Shown: positions 1 to 10,423, numbered from the stretch's first letter. The stretch: DNA of 64,000 nucleotides from Erythrobacter sp. QSSC1-22B (GCF_001678665.1 NZ_LZRP01000001.1:124001-188000), one strand, 5' to 3'. Notes: generated by a model not told the origin, from the sequence alone. Made by a program: numbers and translations.

Positions 1-1254
1 TTCACCGAGATCGGTGCTTGTTTCCTCGTTTACCTGACCATGCTGGTGCAGCCAGGCGATCCGCATTCCGTCACCGGCAGCAACCTCGATCCGATAGGTT
101 CGCGAATCCAGCGTCAGCAGTGCGTCGATCCGCCGGAGGAGGTTTTCGACCCCCTCCCCGGTCAGCGCCGAGATTGGAACGTTCTTGTCGTCATGCGAGG
201 CGATTTCGGTCAGTTCATCGCGCCGCTCATCGGATAATGCGTCGAACTTGTTCCATGCTTCAAGCACCGGGATTTCACTGACTCCGCTCTCCCTATCGAT
301 CACGTCGAGATCGGTCAGGATCTGCAGAACCTGTTGCTTCTGCGCGGCCGCGTCGGGATTGGCCATGTCGCGGACATGGACGATGACATCGGCGCCCGTG
401 ACCTCTTCGAGCGTGGCGCGGAAGGCCGCCACCAATTGGGTCGGCAAATCGGAGATGAAGCCCACCGTATCCGACAGGATTGCCTTCTCGACAACCGGCA
501 ATTCAATCGCCCGCATGGTCGGGTCGAGCGTGGCAAAGAGCAGGTCTTCCGCCATGACGTCGGAACCGGTCAAGCTGTTGAACAGCGTCGACTTTCCAGC
601 GTTGGTATAGCCGACAAGCGCGATCACCGGCCAGGGTGCCCTGCCCCGTCTGGCGCGATGCAGGGCCCGCGTCTTGCGGACCTGCTCCAGCTCCTTGCGC
701 AGTTGTGACATGCGCTGGCGGATCTGGCGACGGTCGGCCTCGATCTGCGTCTCGCCGGGACCGCCGAGGAATCCGTAGCCGCCGCGCTGGCGTTCGAGGT
801 GAGTCCAGCTGCGGACGAGGCGGCTCTGCTGGTAATCGAGATGGGCGAGTTCGACCTGCAACCGCCCTTCGGCGGTCGCGGCGCGCTCGCCGAAGATTTC
901 GAGGATCAGTCCGGTCCGGTCGATGACCTTGCGTGCCAGCTTGTCTTCGAGATTGCGCTGCTGGATCGGAGTGAGCGTCCCGTCGACCACCACCAGTTCG
1001 GCCTCTTCCTGTTCGCACTGGATGCGGATGTTGTCGACCTGCCCTGAGCCGAACAGCAGATTGGGCTTCACCTGGCGGACGGGCAAGATGAAGCCCTCGG
1101 CGATTACGATCCCGATCGCCAGCGCCAGCCCCTTTGCCTCCTCGAGCCGGGACTCGGCATCGAGTTCATAGGACTGGCCGCGAATATCGGGACAAATAAC
1201 CAAAGCTCGCGCACCGCGCGAGACTTCACCTAGCAGATCATCATCGAAGCTCAG
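1..1254 (-). CDS. hflX: GTPase HflX (C-terminus cut by window start)
   Basis: The minus-strand frame reads an HflX-type ribosome-associated GTPase without interruption to base 1. It has the glycine-rich N-terminal HflX domain, then a G domain with G1 [11 protein letters not shown]3 DTVGF and G4 NKFD. HflX splits or rescues stalled 70S ribosomes and usually has 430-450 residues, so about 418 codons means only a short tail is missing. It is the last visible gene of the dusB-ntr-hfq operon. No ATG, GTG or TTG opens the frame at the right place: between the upstream in-frame stop and the conserved domain the best start is a CTG at 1254-1252, which overlaps the hfq stop by two bases and has GAAGGTGAA just upstream. 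The next in-frame TTG lies well inside the conserved N-terminus. The family call is firm, the start less so. Confidence 0.9.
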   Translation of the reverse strand, partial: MSFDDDLLGEVSRGARALVICPDIRGQSYELDAESRLEEAKGLALAIGIVIAEGFILPVRQVKPNLLFGSGQVDNIRIQCEQEEAELVVVDGTLTPIQQRNLEDKLARKVIDRTGLILEIFGERAATAEGRLQVELAHLDYQQSRLVRSWTHLERQRGGYGFLGGPGETQIEADRRQIRQRMSQLRKELEQVRKTRALHRARRGRAPWPVIALVGYTNAGKSTLFNSLTGSDVMAEDLLFATLDPTMRAIELPVVEKAILSDTVGFISDLPTQLVAAFRATLEEVTGADVIVHVRDMANPDAAAQKQQVLQILTDLDVIDRESGVSEIPVLEAWNKFDALSDERRDELTEIASHDDKNVPISALTGEGVENLLRRIDALLTLDSRTYRIEVAAGDGMRIAWLHQHGQVNEETSTDLGE

Positions 1255-1820
1255 TTTTCTTCACCTTCCCAATCGTCCGACAGATCGACCGCGGTGGCGG
1301 GCTGGATCGTCGAAACGGCGTGTTTGTAGGCCAGTTGTACATAGCCTTCGCGTTCGAGCAGCATGCAGAACAGGTCGTATGCCGCGATGCGACCCTGGAG
1401 CATGACCCCGTTCACGAGGAACATCGTCACCTGGGCTTCGGCCTCGCTCACCCGGCTGAGAAAGACATCCTGCAGCAGGCGTTGCTTCGCCCCCGATCCT
1501 TGCCTGGCGAACTGGTCGGCATCGAGTGCAGTGCCCGGCATGATGGTGGAAATGGCGTGCTTGTAGACCAGCTGCGCCTGGCCGTCGCGGCGCAGCAGGA
1601 TCGAGAAATTGTCGAACCAGGTGATTATGCCCTGAAGCTTCACACCTTTGACGAGGAACATTGTTACCGGCATCTTGTTCTTGCGGAGCAGATTTAGAAA
1701 TCCGTCCTGCAGGTTCTGAGGCTTGCCGGTCGGGACTTTCGGGGCGGGCTTTTCCGCGTCCGGGGCTTTTGGCGGGGCTTTCGGCGCACGCGGGCGCGGG
1801 GATAGGGTCTTCTCGGACAT
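1251..1820 (-). CDS. hfq: RNA chaperone Hfq, tandem two-domain form
   Basis: This 189-residue protein carries two complete Hfq Sm-fold units in one chain, at about residues 36-96 and 114-174. Each has the N-terminal Gln of the proximal RNA site (LQDGF, LQDVF), a TMFLV strand, a FDNFSILL or YDLFCMLL segment and the C-terminal YKHA(I/V)ST motif. The first 35 residues are a Pro/Lys/Ala-rich extension. Ordinary Hfq is 70-100 residues and forms a homohexamer, so a tandem chain could build the ring from three subunits. The ATG at 1820 is preferred over an upstream in-frame start at 1943 because it has an AGGAGG ribosome site 7 bases upstream and begins the family-like sequence. It lies between ntrX and hflX, the usual alphaproteobacterial place. 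From memory, tandem Hfq has been noted in Novosphingobium. Confidence 0.95.
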   Translation of the reverse strand: MSEKTLSPRPRAPKAPPKAPDAEKPAPKVPTGKPQNLQDGFLNLLRKNKMPVTMFLVKGVKLQGIITWFDNFSILLRRDGQAQLVYKHAISTIMPGTALDADQFARQGSGAKQRLLQDVFLSRVSEAEAQVTMFLVNGVMLQGRIAAYDLFCMLLEREGYVQLAYKHAVSTIQPATAVDLSDDWEGEEN

Positions 1821-1988
1821 AATCTGCCTCCTGTTGTTGGCGGTCGCTGTGCGCGATCCGCAATCTGGGCGCGCATCCGGTCGAAACCGAATGTGCAACC
1901 CGTGAATTATGCGCAAATGTGGGTCTTGCCGCCCAAAAGACAAATGCTTTTGTCGCCTGCGCGTTCCGCGGCTATTCTACCGCGGCGA

Positions 1989-3374
1989 TCAGGATGAGCC
2001 CTCCCCACCCTTGCGATCGGTCATCCCCAGCATCTTGAGCTTGCGATGCAACGCCGACCGCTCCATCCCGATAAAGTTCGCGGTCTTGGAGATATTGCCG
2101 GAAAAGCGGCGGATCTGGACTGCAAGATATTCGCGTTCGAAGTTCTCGCGCGCCTCGCGCAAGGGCGCACCCATCATCGCCGCCATCGCCTGGCCGCCGC
2201 CGATCTTGCCTTCGGTGACTTCGCCCGAGAGCATTGCCGGCTCGACTCTTTCGAGCTCATCGCGCGGCGTAAGGATAATCGTCCGCTCGACGACATTACG
2301 CAGCTGGCGGACATTGCCCGGCCAGTCGTAGGCCTGCAGCGCCGCCATCGCCTCATCGGTCACCTGCGGCGGCGAGAGACCCTGTTCGGCAGCATAACGA
2401 GCAAAGAAATGCTCGGCCAGCACGGGGATGTCGTCGCGCCGTTCGGACAGCGAGGGCACCTCCACGGGAACCACATTGAGACGATAGAACAGGTCCTCGC
2501 GGAAACGCTTTTCTTCCATTTCGCGCTGCAGATCGCGCGCGGTCGACGAAACGACGCGGACATCGACCCCGATCTGGCGCGAGCCGCCGACCCTGACAAA
2601 GCTCTGCTCGGTCAGAACGCGCAGGATACGCGCCTGAGTCGAAAGTGGCATGTCTGCCACCTCGTCCAGATAGAGCGTGCCACCATCGGCCATTTCGAGC
2701 AGCCCGGCGCGGACCAGCTTGCCGTCCTGCTCCTCGCCGAACAATTCGTGCTCGAAGCGTTCGGGCGTGATCCGCGCCGAGTTGACCGAGACAAAGGCGT
2801 GATCCGCGCGCGGGCTCCAGCTGTGGAGTAGCCGCGCTGCGACCTCCTTGCCCGCACCGGCCGGGCCATAGATCAGCACCCGGCTACCAGTGCCCGCCAC
2901 CCTTTTCAGAGTTGCGCGTACCTGAGTGATGGCCACCGAATTGCCCGTGAACTCATCGTCGGTTCCCAGATAGCTCTTCAGCCGTGTGTTCTCGCGCCGC
3001 AACCGTTCTGTTTCGGTGGCACGTTCCACCAACAGGAGCAGGCGCTCCGCCTCGAAGGGCTTCTCGATGAAATCGAGCGCTCCGCGGCTGACCGCCGCGA
3101 CCGCGGTATCGATATTGCCGTGACCGGAGAAGATGATCACCGGCAGTTGCGGCTCGCGGATCTTGATCTCGTCGAGGACCTCGAGCCCATCCATCGGGCT
3201 GCCGTGGAGCCAGACGTCGAGCAGCACCACGCTGGGGCGCTTCTCGTCGATTGCGGCGAGCGCGGAGGTGCTGTCGCCGGCGGTGCGACATTCATAGCCT
3301 TCGTCGCTCAACACGCCAGCGACGAGATCGCGAATGTCGCGCTCGTCGTCCACGATCAGGATATCCAGAGCCAT
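1989..3374 (-). CDS. ntrX: Response regulator NtrX (AAA+ sigma-54 activator family)
   Basis: A 461-residue response regulator: receiver domain with acidic pocket DD at 9-10 and phospho-acceptor D53, a central AAA+ domain with Walker A-like GPAGAGKE and Walker B-like LYLDEVADMP, and a C-terminal Fis-type helix-turn-helix (FIGMERSALHRKLKMLG). It pairs with the NtrY kinase, whose gene ends 9 bases upstream. The GAFTGA loop that contacts sigma-54 RNA polymerase is absent: between HELFGEE and the Walker B strand there is only DGKLVRAGLLEMADGG. That is typical of alphaproteobacterial NtrX proteins, which act without classical sigma-54 activation on envelope, nitrogen and redox targets. Confidence 0.95.
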   Translation of the reverse strand: MALDILIVDDERDIRDLVAGVLSDEGYECRTAGDSTSALAAIDEKRPSVVLLDVWLHGSPMDGLEVLDEIKIREPQLPVIIFSGHGNIDTAVAAVSRGALDFIEKPFEAERLLLLVERATETERLRRENTRLKSYLGTDDEFTGNSVAITQVRATLKRVAGTGSRVLIYGPAGAGKEVAARLLHSWSPRADHAFVSVNSARITPERFEHELFGEEQDGKLVRAGLLEMADGGTLYLDEVADMPLSTQARILRVLTEQSFVRVGGSRQIGVDVRVVSSTARDLQREMEEKRFREDLFYRLNVVPVEVPSLSERRDDIPVLAEHFFARYAAEQGLSPPQVTDEAMAALQAYDWPGNVRQLRNVVERTIILTPRDELERVEPAMLSGEVTEGKIGGGQAMAAMMGAPLREARENFEREYLAVQIRRFSGNISKTANFIGMERSALHRKLKMLGMTDRKGGEGSS

Positions 3375-3383
3375 TAAGCTACC

Positions 3384-5627
3384 TCATTCATGCGGTTGGG
3401 TGGTGTTCGAACGCGGGCCGTTTCCCGTTGGTCTCGCGGTTGGATCGCGCGCGAAGCGCATCCTCACACAGGTGCCCCCACCTTCGCGGGCCGAGAAACC
3501 CATTTCTCCCCCATGCTCCTCGACGATCTTGTTGACGATGGCCAGCCCCAGCCCGGTGCCCTTGTCCCGCGTGGTGACATACGGCTCGAGAATACGTTCG
3601 CGATCCTTGGGCAGGCCGACGCCATTGTCCTCGACGGTGACGGTCAGCGCGGATTCGTCCGCTTCGACGACGACCTCGATCTTGCCACGATAATCGACGG
3701 GCGCCTGGGCGGCCTGGGCCTCGACCGCCTCGCCGGCGTTCTTGAGCACGTTGATCAGCGCCTGACCGAACTGATGCCGATCACATTGAATGGTGATCGG
3801 CCCGTCGGTTTCGCCCGTCAGACTGTAATCGACCTCGGGATGCCCGACTTCCTGCAAAAACAGCGATTGACGTAACAGGTCGAGCGCGTCCTCGGAGCGG
3901 AACACGGGCTTGGGCAGTCTCGCGAAGGACGAGAATTCGTCGACCATCTTGCGCAAATCGCCCACCTGGCGAATGATGGTGTTGGTCAGATCGTCGAACA
4001 GTTCGCCATCCTGGAGGATCTGCTTGCGATAGCGCCGCTTCAACCGTTCGGTGGCGAGCTGGATCGGGGTGAGCGGGTTCTTGATCTCATGCGCAATACG
4101 TCGCGCGACATCCGACCAGGCGGCCTGCCTCTGATCGAGAAGCTGGCGGGTGATGTCCTCGAAGGTGATCACATGGCCATCCCGCTCGGGACCGATCTTG
4201 ACTGCAAGAGTCAGCAGGTCCGAACCCTTGGAATAGCTGACGATCCCTTTTTCCAGCCCTGCCTCGACCATCACCGCAATCTGCGGCGCAAGATCGTAGA
4301 TGTTGCGGATGGCGCCTTCGCTGTCGCGATTTTCGTCGCCCAGCAGGGCCTGCGCCGGGCCATTCATCAGCATGATGTGCCCATCGCGGTCGATCGACAT
4401 GACACCTGCGCTGACCGATTCGAGCACCGCCTCGATGAAGCTGCGGCGTTCCTCGATCTGGCGATTGGCGGTGACGAGCGCATCGGTCTGGCGCTCGAGC
4501 TGCGCAGTCATCCGGTTAAATGCGCGGTTGAGCAGGCCGATTTCGTCGCCGCCGGTCCGCCCCTCGACACGTAGCGCGAAATTCCCCCCGCCCACTTCGC
4601 GCGCGGCGGCGACGAGATCGGTAAGCGGCTCGACCTGACGATCGGCCAACCGCAGGGCGAACCACACCGCCAACCCGACCAGACCGAGACTGACAAAGAA
4701 CAGCGCCAGATTGAAACGGAGCTGCAAGGCACGGGCGCGCTGGGTAAGCTCGTCATAGGCCTGAGTGATCGAACGCGCGCTTTCCCAGCTCCTGAAGCTG
4801 TCGCCTTCGGAATTGCGCGCGTTGTAGAGATATATGCCGGCGTCGCGATCGATCGGCGCCAGCGCCTCGATCCGTTCTTCCGATCCCTGCACAACCACTG
4901 GCTCGCCCGCCTGCAGCGGTTCGGAGCTGCGTTCGGCGAAAGCCACGGGATCGCTGCCTTCACTCAGGCCGTAAACGACGGCGGTGCGCATGCTTCCGTC
5001 GGGCATCGCCTGAAGGATGGCGCTCTCGTTGACGTCGCGCGGCTGCGCCTGATATTCGTATACCAGCGCAAAATTGGGATCGGTGACAGCGACGCTTCCC
5101 AGGATGCTGCGCATATCCATCGCCATCGAAACCGTCTCTTGGGACAGGTCGAGCTGGTTCTCCTCGTAATAGTTCTGCGCGAGGCTGTTGGTGTTCTCCA
5201 TGAGCCCGCGCGAACTGTCCGAGAACCAGAAATCCACACCCGACTGGAACAGGAAGGCTGCAAAGCCAGCCACCAGAAGCGTCGGGACTGCTGCTATCAG
5301 CGAGAAGAAAAACACCAGTCGGACATGCAGCCGCGCGGTGCTGCCCGCCGCGCGACGCAATGCCATGCGCCGCCCCAGCAATACGAGTAGCGCCATTGCG
5401 GGCACCAGCGTCCCGATCAGCAGGCCGGCAACCTGCTGGGAAGGCAGCAGTTGGCCATCGGGTGGTGCATTGGTGAAGGCGAGGTAACCGCTCACGACCA
5501 TTGCCACTACCGCCAGCGCCGAGGCGATCTCGAGCCACGCGAACAGGTTCGAGCGACGCGATGTCACCACGAAGCGGCGCAACCAACGCGGGGTCTGTCG
5601 AAGAGGAGAGTGCGCCTGGGTGGCCAT
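3384..5627 (-). CDS. ntrY: Nitrogen regulation sensor histidine kinase NtrY
   Basis: A 747-residue membrane kinase. Hydrophobic segments occur at about residues 30-52, 66-86 and 106-128, followed by a periplasmic sensor region to about 300, another membrane segment at about 305-327, a HAMP linker, a PAS domain at about 395-490, a HisKA domain with H513 in HEIKNPLTP, and a HATPase domain with DNGVGLP and GTGLGLAIV. It phosphorylates NtrX. The gene sits between ntrC, 61 bases upstream, and ntrX, 9 bases downstream. The C-terminal 15 or so residues are a Pro/Asn-rich tail. Confidence 0.95.
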   Translation of the reverse strand: MATQAHSPLRQTPRWLRRFVVTSRRSNLFAWLEIASALAVVAMVVSGYLAFTNAPPDGQLLPSQQVAGLLIGTLVPAMALLVLLGRRMALRRAAGSTARLHVRLVFFFSLIAAVPTLLVAGFAAFLFQSGVDFWFSDSSRGLMENTNSLAQNYYEENQLDLSQETVSMAMDMRSILGSVAVTDPNFALVYEYQAQPRDVNESAILQAMPDGSMRTAVVYGLSEGSDPVAFAERSSEPLQAGEPVVVQGSEERIEALAPIDRDAGIYLYNARNSEGDSFRSWESARSITQAYDELTQRARALQLRFNLALFFVSLGLVGLAVWFALRLADRQVEPLTDLVAAAREVGGGNFALRVEGRTGGDEIGLLNRAFNRMTAQLERQTDALVTANRQIEERRSFIEAVLESVSAGVMSIDRDGHIMLMNGPAQALLGDENRDSEGAIRNIYDLAPQIAVMVEAGLEKGIVSYSKGSDLLTLAVKIGPERDGHVITFEDITRQLLDQRQAAWSDVARRIAHEIKNPLTPIQLATERLKRRYRKQILQDGELFDDLTNTIIRQVGDLRKMVDEFSSFARLPKPVFRSEDALDLLRQSLFLQEVGHPEVDYSLTGETDGPITIQCDRHQFGQALINVLKNAGEAVEAQAAQAPVDYRGKIEVVVEADESALTVTVEDNGVGLPKDRERILEPYVTTRDKGTGLGLAIVNKIVEEHGGEMGFSAREGGGTCVRMRFARDPTARPTGNGPRSNTTQPHE

Positions 5628-5688
5628 CGTTGCCGGGTTACAACGACACTGTGGCCATTATGCAAGCTATTAATCGGCAGTCCGCGCG

Positions 5689-7098
5689 TCAGCGGCGACG
5701 GGTGTAGCGCTCCGGCTCGATTCCCAGCTCGCCGATTTTCTTTCGCAAGGTGTTGCGGTTGATCCCCAACAGCTGTGCCGCCCGAACCTGATTGCCTTCG
5801 GTTTCGCGCAGCGCGTGCTCGATCAGCGGCTTCTCGAACTCGGTGAGCGCCGCGTGATACAGCGTTCCCGAGGGTACCGACCGCCCCGCCAGCCATGAAG
5901 CCAGCGCGCTCGTGAAGCCACCATCCTGAGCGGCTTCGCTCTCGATGCGGACCCCCGGCAGGTTTTCGTCCACGATCGCGCGGTCGATCGACTCATTGCG
6001 CGCGATCAGCGCCAGCCGAAAAACGACATTGCGCAATTCGCGGACATTGCCCGGCCATTCGCGCTCGGCCAACGCCGCGACGGCTTCCTCGGCGATCGAC
6101 CGCCGCGGCAACCCCTCGCGTTCGGCCAGCGCCAGGAAGTGCCGCGCCAGCGCGGCAATGTCCTCACGCCGCTCGCGCAGTGGCGGCATGTGGATCGGAA
6201 CCACGTTCAGACGATAATAGAGATCCTCGCGAAAGGTGCCCTCGGCAATCATGGGGGCAAGATCACGATTGGTGGCGGCAATGATCCGCACATCGACCGC
6301 AATGTCGTGCCGACCGCCGACCCGGCGGATACGCCCCGACTGCAATGCGCGCAGCAGACGCGTCTGCGCTTGCGCGGGCATGTCGCCGATTTCGTCGAGG
6401 AACAGCGTCCCCCCGTTGGCCTGTTCGAACTTGCCGATTGCCTGGTTTATCGCACCGGTGAATGCGCCTTTTTCGTGACCGAACAGCTCGCTTTCGATCA
6501 GATCGTGCGGGATCGCCGCCGCATTGACGGCAACGAATGGTCCGGTCTTGCGCGCGCCGAGTTCGTGAACCGCTTCGGCGACCAGTTCCTTGCCAGTGCC
6601 CGACTCGCCGGTAACCAGCACGGTAAGATCGTTGCGCAACACCCGGCTGATCATCCGGTAGACCCCCTGCATGGCCTGGCTGCGACCGATGAAGGGCATG
6701 TCCTCGGCCGGATCGGACTGCGGACCCACCGACGGGCGCCGAGCGGCCGCCTGTTCGACCGCCTTGGTCAATTCGTCGAGGTCGAAGGGTTTGGGAAAAT
6801 ATTCGAACGCCCGGCTGTCGCTCGAGCGGACCGCAGTATCGAGCGTGTTCTGCGCGCTCAAAACGATGACGGGCATTTCCGGTGCGGCGGAATGGACCGC
6901 GGCGATGCTCGCGAGCCCATCGCCATCCTCCAGGATGACGTCGGTGAGCATGACGTCGAAGCGGCGCTCCGCCAGCAGCTCGTCGCGCCGGTCTATGCGG
7001 CTGCATAGGGTGACGTCATAACCCTCGTCGCCGAGCGCCTCCGCAATGACGGCGGCGATGGCGGGATCGTCCTCGACGATCAACACGCTCCGGGTCAC
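5689..7098 (-). CDS. ntrC: Nitrogen regulator NtrC
   Basis: A 469-residue sigma-54-dependent activator: receiver domain with phospho-acceptor D53, AAA+ domain with Walker A GESGTGKE, an intact GAFTGA loop in GHEKGAFTGA, Walker B LFLDEIGDMP, and a C-terminal Fis-type DNA-binding helix-turn-helix (LLGINRNTLRKKIGEL). It activates nitrogen assimilation genes once phosphorylated by NtrB. It starts with GTG overlapping the ntrB stop (GTGA), so the two are translationally coupled. Unlike the neighbouring NtrX it keeps everything needed for sigma-54 activation. Confidence 0.95.
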   Translation of the reverse strand: MTRSVLIVEDDPAIAAVIAEALGDEGYDVTLCSRIDRRDELLAERRFDVMLTDVILEDGDGLASIAAVHSAAPEMPVIVLSAQNTLDTAVRSSDSRAFEYFPKPFDLDELTKAVEQAAARRPSVGPQSDPAEDMPFIGRSQAMQGVYRMISRVLRNDLTVLVTGESGTGKELVAEAVHELGARKTGPFVAVNAAAIPHDLIESELFGHEKGAFTGAINQAIGKFEQANGGTLFLDEIGDMPAQAQTRLLRALQSGRIRRVGGRHDIAVDVRIIAATNRDLAPMIAEGTFREDLYYRLNVVPIHMPPLRERREDIAALARHFLALAEREGLPRRSIAEEAVAALAEREWPGNVRELRNVVFRLALIARNESIDRAIVDENLPGVRIESEAAQDGGFTSALASWLAGRSVPSGTLYHAALTEFEKPLIEHALRETEGNQVRAAQLLGINRNTLRKKIGELGIEPERYTRRR

Positions 7099-8180
7099 TT
7101 ACCCTCCCCCTTCTGCGCCAGCGACTGCGCCATCGGCAAATTGATGCGAAAATGGGTCAGACCGGCGCGTTCATCGCGTTCGTGCGCAATTCGCCCGCCC
7201 ATGTCGCGGACCAGCTTGCGAACCAGCGCAAGCCCCAGCCCCTGCCCCTGCGGCTTGCTCGAAACGAAGGGTTCGAACACATGGTCGCGCAACGCCGGAT
7301 CGATCCCGGGGCCGTTGTCGCTCACGCTGACCTCGATCGGCAGGCGGGTGGCCTTGCCCAGCCGGATCGCGTTGAAGACCAATCCGCCAGTGAAGCGGGT
7401 GCGCACCGTAACCTGGGCGTTGGCAACCGCTTCGCTTGCATCGCTCGCGTTGGCGATCAGATTGATCAGGATTTGTTCGAGCGCACCGCGATCGGCGAGG
7501 ACCAGCGGCAGCGACGGGTCGAACTCCTCCTTCGTTTCGACCCCGGGCCCGCGCGAGGTGCGAACGGTGGCGATCGCATTGCGGACCGCTTCGTGCAGAT
7601 TGCAGGGCACGGAGACGATCGTCGCCGCGCTGCCGAGCTGCTGCATCCGGTCGACCAGCTGCGCGATCCGGTCCACCTCGGTCGCAATCAATTGCGTCAG
7701 CGCCTTGTCCTTCTCCGTAGCCCGGCGGTCGAGCAATTGGCTCGCCCCGCGAATGGCCGCGAGCGGGTTCTTGATCTCGTGAGCCAGCACCGTCGGAGCA
7801 CGCAACTCGATCCGCTCGGCATCGCGATCTTCATCCTCCTGGCCCGCGTCCGAGAGCGTCACGATCCGCCAGCCGGGATCGCCGGCAATCGGTGAGCAGG
7901 TGAGATTGATTTTTCTCTCGCGCCGGCCGATCTCGATCGCAAGGCCGCGGGCGACCATCTGACCGTCCGTATCCCGCAAGGCATCGGCCACGCGGCGATC
8001 GCCAATGGCAACGATTTCGAAAAAGGAGCGGCCGAACAATCGCACTGCGCTGCTGCCGAGCATTTCCTCGGCCGCAGGATTGGCCTCACGGATGGTGCCC
8101 GCAGGATCGAGCAGGATGACGGCGAAGACGATCGAGGCGATTTGCATGCGCGCACCGGGCGCCTCGACAATGTCCTTCAC
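7095..8180 (-). CDS. ntrB: Nitrogen sensor histidine kinase NtrB
   Basis: A 361-residue soluble kinase with a PAS domain at about residues 15-110, HisKA with H134 in LAHEIKNPL, an N box around NLIANASDA, and G boxes DNGPGID and GQGLGLALV. NtrB phosphorylates or dephosphorylates NtrC under control of PII protein. No membrane segment is seen. It starts at GTG overlapping the dusB stop (GTGA) and its own stop overlaps the ntrC start, so dusB-ntrB-ntrC is one coupled transcript. Confidence 0.95.
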   Translation of the reverse strand: MKDIVEAPGARMQIASIVFAVILLDPAGTIREANPAAEEMLGSSAVRLFGRSFFEIVAIGDRRVADALRDTDGQMVARGLAIEIGRRERKINLTCSPIAGDPGWRIVTLSDAGQEDEDRDAERIELRAPTVLAHEIKNPLAAIRGASQLLDRRATEKDKALTQLIATEVDRIAQLVDRMQQLGSAATIVSVPCNLHEAVRNAIATVRTSRGPGVETKEEFDPSLPLVLADRGALEQILINLIANASDASEAVANAQVTVRTRFTGGLVFNAIRLGKATRLPIEVSVSDNGPGIDPALRDHVFEPFVSSKPQGQGLGLALVRKLVRDMGGRIAHERDERAGLTHFRINLPMAQSLAQKGEGK

Positions 8181-9196
8181 GCGGCGCGCCGCTGCAGGAA
8201 AGGCTCGTAGAAGCGCTCTATTTCTGCAAGCACTACAACCGGATCGTCGATAAAGTTGGCGCGATTGCGGAACTCTGCCGAGCCGTGCATCCCCTTGGTG
8301 TACCAGCCCAGATGCTTGCGCGCGAATTTCACGCCGACGTCCTCACCATAATGGTCCAGCATGGCGCGGTAGTGCTCCACCAAAACCGAATATTGCTCGT
8401 CGAAACCGGGGCTCGCCAGCTCTTCGCCGCTGCGCCACCAGTGCATCACCTGCGCCAGCAGCCACGGCCGTCCGTAGGCACCGCGCCCGATCATCACCCC
8501 GTCGGCCCCGGACTGTTCGAGCGCCATGGCGGTGTCGGCGATCGTGCAGATGTCGCCATTGACGATAACCGGTATCGAGACGGCTTCCTTGACCTTGCGG
8601 ATGAACGACCAGTCGGCGCTGCCCTTGTACATCTGGTTGCGGGTGCGGCCGTGGACGGTGATCATCTTGACCCCGATGTCCTCGGCAATCCGCGCCAGTT
8701 CGGGGGCGTTGAGGCTGTCGTGATCCCAGCCCATCCGCATCTTGACGGTGACGGGCACATCGACCGCCTTGACGGTCGCTTCCATCAGCCGGGTCGCCAA
8801 GGGGATTTCGCGCATCAGCGCCGATCCGGCGAGCCCGTTGACCACCTTGCGCACCGGGCAGCCGAAATTGATGTCGATGATGTCGGCGCCCCGGTCGGCG
8901 TTGAGACGCGCAGCCTCGCCCATCGAAACCGGGTCGCAGCCGACGAGTTGCATCGAGACCGGCTCCTCGATCGGGTCCCAGGCGGCCTTCTGGATGCTCT
9001 GACGCGTCTCGCGGATCGCGGCCTGGCTGGCGATCATTTCGGTGACGTTGAGCCCCGAGCCATAACGGCGCACGAGCTTGCGGAACGGCAAGTCGGTGAC
9101 GCCGGTCATCGGCGCCAGCACGACCGGCGTATCGATGGTCACGGAGCCGATCTGGATCGGCTTCGGCGGGACCGGAGGGAGGGGATGCGCGCTCAT
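8177..9196 (-). CDS. dusB: tRNA-dihydrouridine synthase DusB (NifR3)
   Basis: A 339-residue FMN-dependent TIM-barrel enzyme that reduces uridine to dihydrouridine in tRNA. Visible marks are the N-terminal [13 protein letters not shown], the catalytic cysteine C113 in INFGCPV, the RMGWD strand, ITVHGRT and the phosphate-binding [12 protein letters not shown]. As in most alphaproteobacteria (nifR3), it heads the ntrBCYX operon. It diverges from ispDF across a 78-bp gap that must hold both promoters; I could not pick a convincing -35/-10 pair there. Confidence 0.96.
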   Translation of the reverse strand: MSAHPLPPVPPKPIQIGSVTIDTPVVLAPMTGVTDLPFRKLVRRYGSGLNVTEMIASQAAIRETRQSIQKAAWDPIEEPVSMQLVGCDPVSMGEAARLNADRGADIIDINFGCPVRKVVNGLAGSALMREIPLATRLMEATVKAVDVPVTVKMRMGWDHDSLNAPELARIAEDIGVKMITVHGRTRNQMYKGSADWSFIRKVKEAVSIPVIVNGDICTIADTAMALEQSGADGVMIGRGAYGRPWLLAQVMHWWRSGEELASPGFDEQYSVLVEHYRAMLDHYGEDVGVKFARKHLGWYTKGMHGSAEFRNRANFIDDPVVVLAEIERFYEPFLQRRAA

Positions 9197-9274
9197 GATG
9201 GTGATATCTGCCTAATTCTTGGGCAGACATAGTGCATTGCAGCGAAATCGGCAAGCCGCTAGCCGTGGGCGACC

Positions 9275-10423
9275 ATGCCAGATCCCGCCCCCCTTCCCCC
9301 CTTTGCAGCCATTGTCGTGGCAGCCGGCAAGGGATTGCGCGCTGGACAGGCGGTACCCAAGCAATTCGCCCACTGGCGCGGGAAGCCGGTCGTGCGCCAT
9401 TCGGTCGAGGCGCTGCTCGAAGCGGGGGCGACGAGAGTGATCGTTGCCATTCCTCCGGACGGCGACGAGGCTGCCCGCGCCGCACTGGAGGGACTGACCG
9501 GTATCGAACTGGTCTCGGGCGGGGAAGAACGGCAGACCTCGGTTGCCAACGCACTCGAGAAACTGTCCGCAACCTCCTGCGAGAATGTGCTTATTCACGA
9601 TGCAGCGCGTCCGGTCCTGCCCCGGACAATCATTGCGCGACTGCTGGCGGCACTCGCCGGCTATCCGGGGGCAATTCCAGTACTGCCGGTGATCGACAGC
9701 CTCGCGCTCGACGCGGACGGCTTGATGGCCGGAGCAGCGGACCGCGAAAGCCTCCGACGCGTCCAGACACCGCAGGCGTTCCGCTTTGCCGATATCCTTG
9801 CCGCCCACCGCCAATGGAATGCGGACCATTTCGCCGGTGACGATGCGCAGGTCCTGCGGGCCGCTGGCGGCGAGGTCGTGCTCGTGGCGGGCGACGAAAA
9901 GCTGGCCAAGCTCACCTATGCTGAGGATTTCATGACCGACCTGCCAGCCATCCGCACCGGAATGGGCCTCGATGTCCACCAGCTCGCCGCGGGCGAGGAG
10001 CTCTGGCTCGGCGGGATCCGGATCGAACACGACAAGGGGCTTGCCGGACACAGCGACGCCGATGTCGGCCTGCACGCGCTCGTTGACGCCATTCTGGGCG
10101 CGATCGGGGCCGGCGATATCGGCAGCCATTTCCCGCCGTCCGACCCGCAATGGAAAGGCGCCAGCAGCGACCGTTTCCTCGTTCACGCCGTCGGCCTGGC
10201 CCACGAGGCCGGCTATGGCATCGGCAATGTCGATCTCACCCTGATCTGCGAAGCGCCGAAAATCGGCCCGCACCGGGCTGCCATGCAGGCGCGGATCGCC
10301 GAATTGCTCGGTGTTGACATCGGTCTTGTATCGGTGAAGGCCACCACCACCGAGAGACTGGGGTTTGCCGGACGCGGCGAAGGGATTGCCGCTCAGGCCA
10401 TCGCGACCCTGATCCGCGAATGA
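9275..10423 (+). CDS. ispDF: Bifunctional IspD/IspF isoprenoid enzyme
   Basis: A 382-residue fusion. Residues 1 to about 225 are IspD, the MEP cytidylyltransferase, with nucleotide loop VVAAGKGLRAG and conserved DAARP and TPQAFR. Residues from about 228 are IspF, the 2-C-methyl-D-erythritol 2,4-cyclodiphosphate synthase, starting GMGLDVHQL with metal ligands in DVH, then GHSDADV, DIGSHFP and a C-terminal TTTERLGF motif. The fusion joins two non-consecutive steps of the MEP pathway and is normal in alphaproteobacteria. pncC follows after 19 bases in the same direction. Confidence 0.97.
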   Translation: MPDPAPLPPFAAIVVAAGKGLRAGQAVPKQFAHWRGKPVVRHSVEALLEAGATRVIVAIPPDGDEAARAALEGLTGIELVSGGEERQTSVANALEKLSATSCENVLIHDAARPVLPRTIIARLLAALAGYPGAIPVLPVIDSLALDADGLMAGAADRESLRRVQTPQAFRFADILAAHRQWNADHFAGDDAQVLRAAGGEVVLVAGDEKLAKLTYAEDFMTDLPAIRTGMGLDVHQLAAGEELWLGGIRIEHDKGLAGHSDADVGLHALVDAILGAIGAGDIGSHFPPSDPQWKGASSDRFLVHAVGLAHEAGYGIGNVDLTLICEAPKIGPHRAAMQARIAELLGVDIGLVSVKATTTERLGFAGRGEGIAAQAIATLIRE

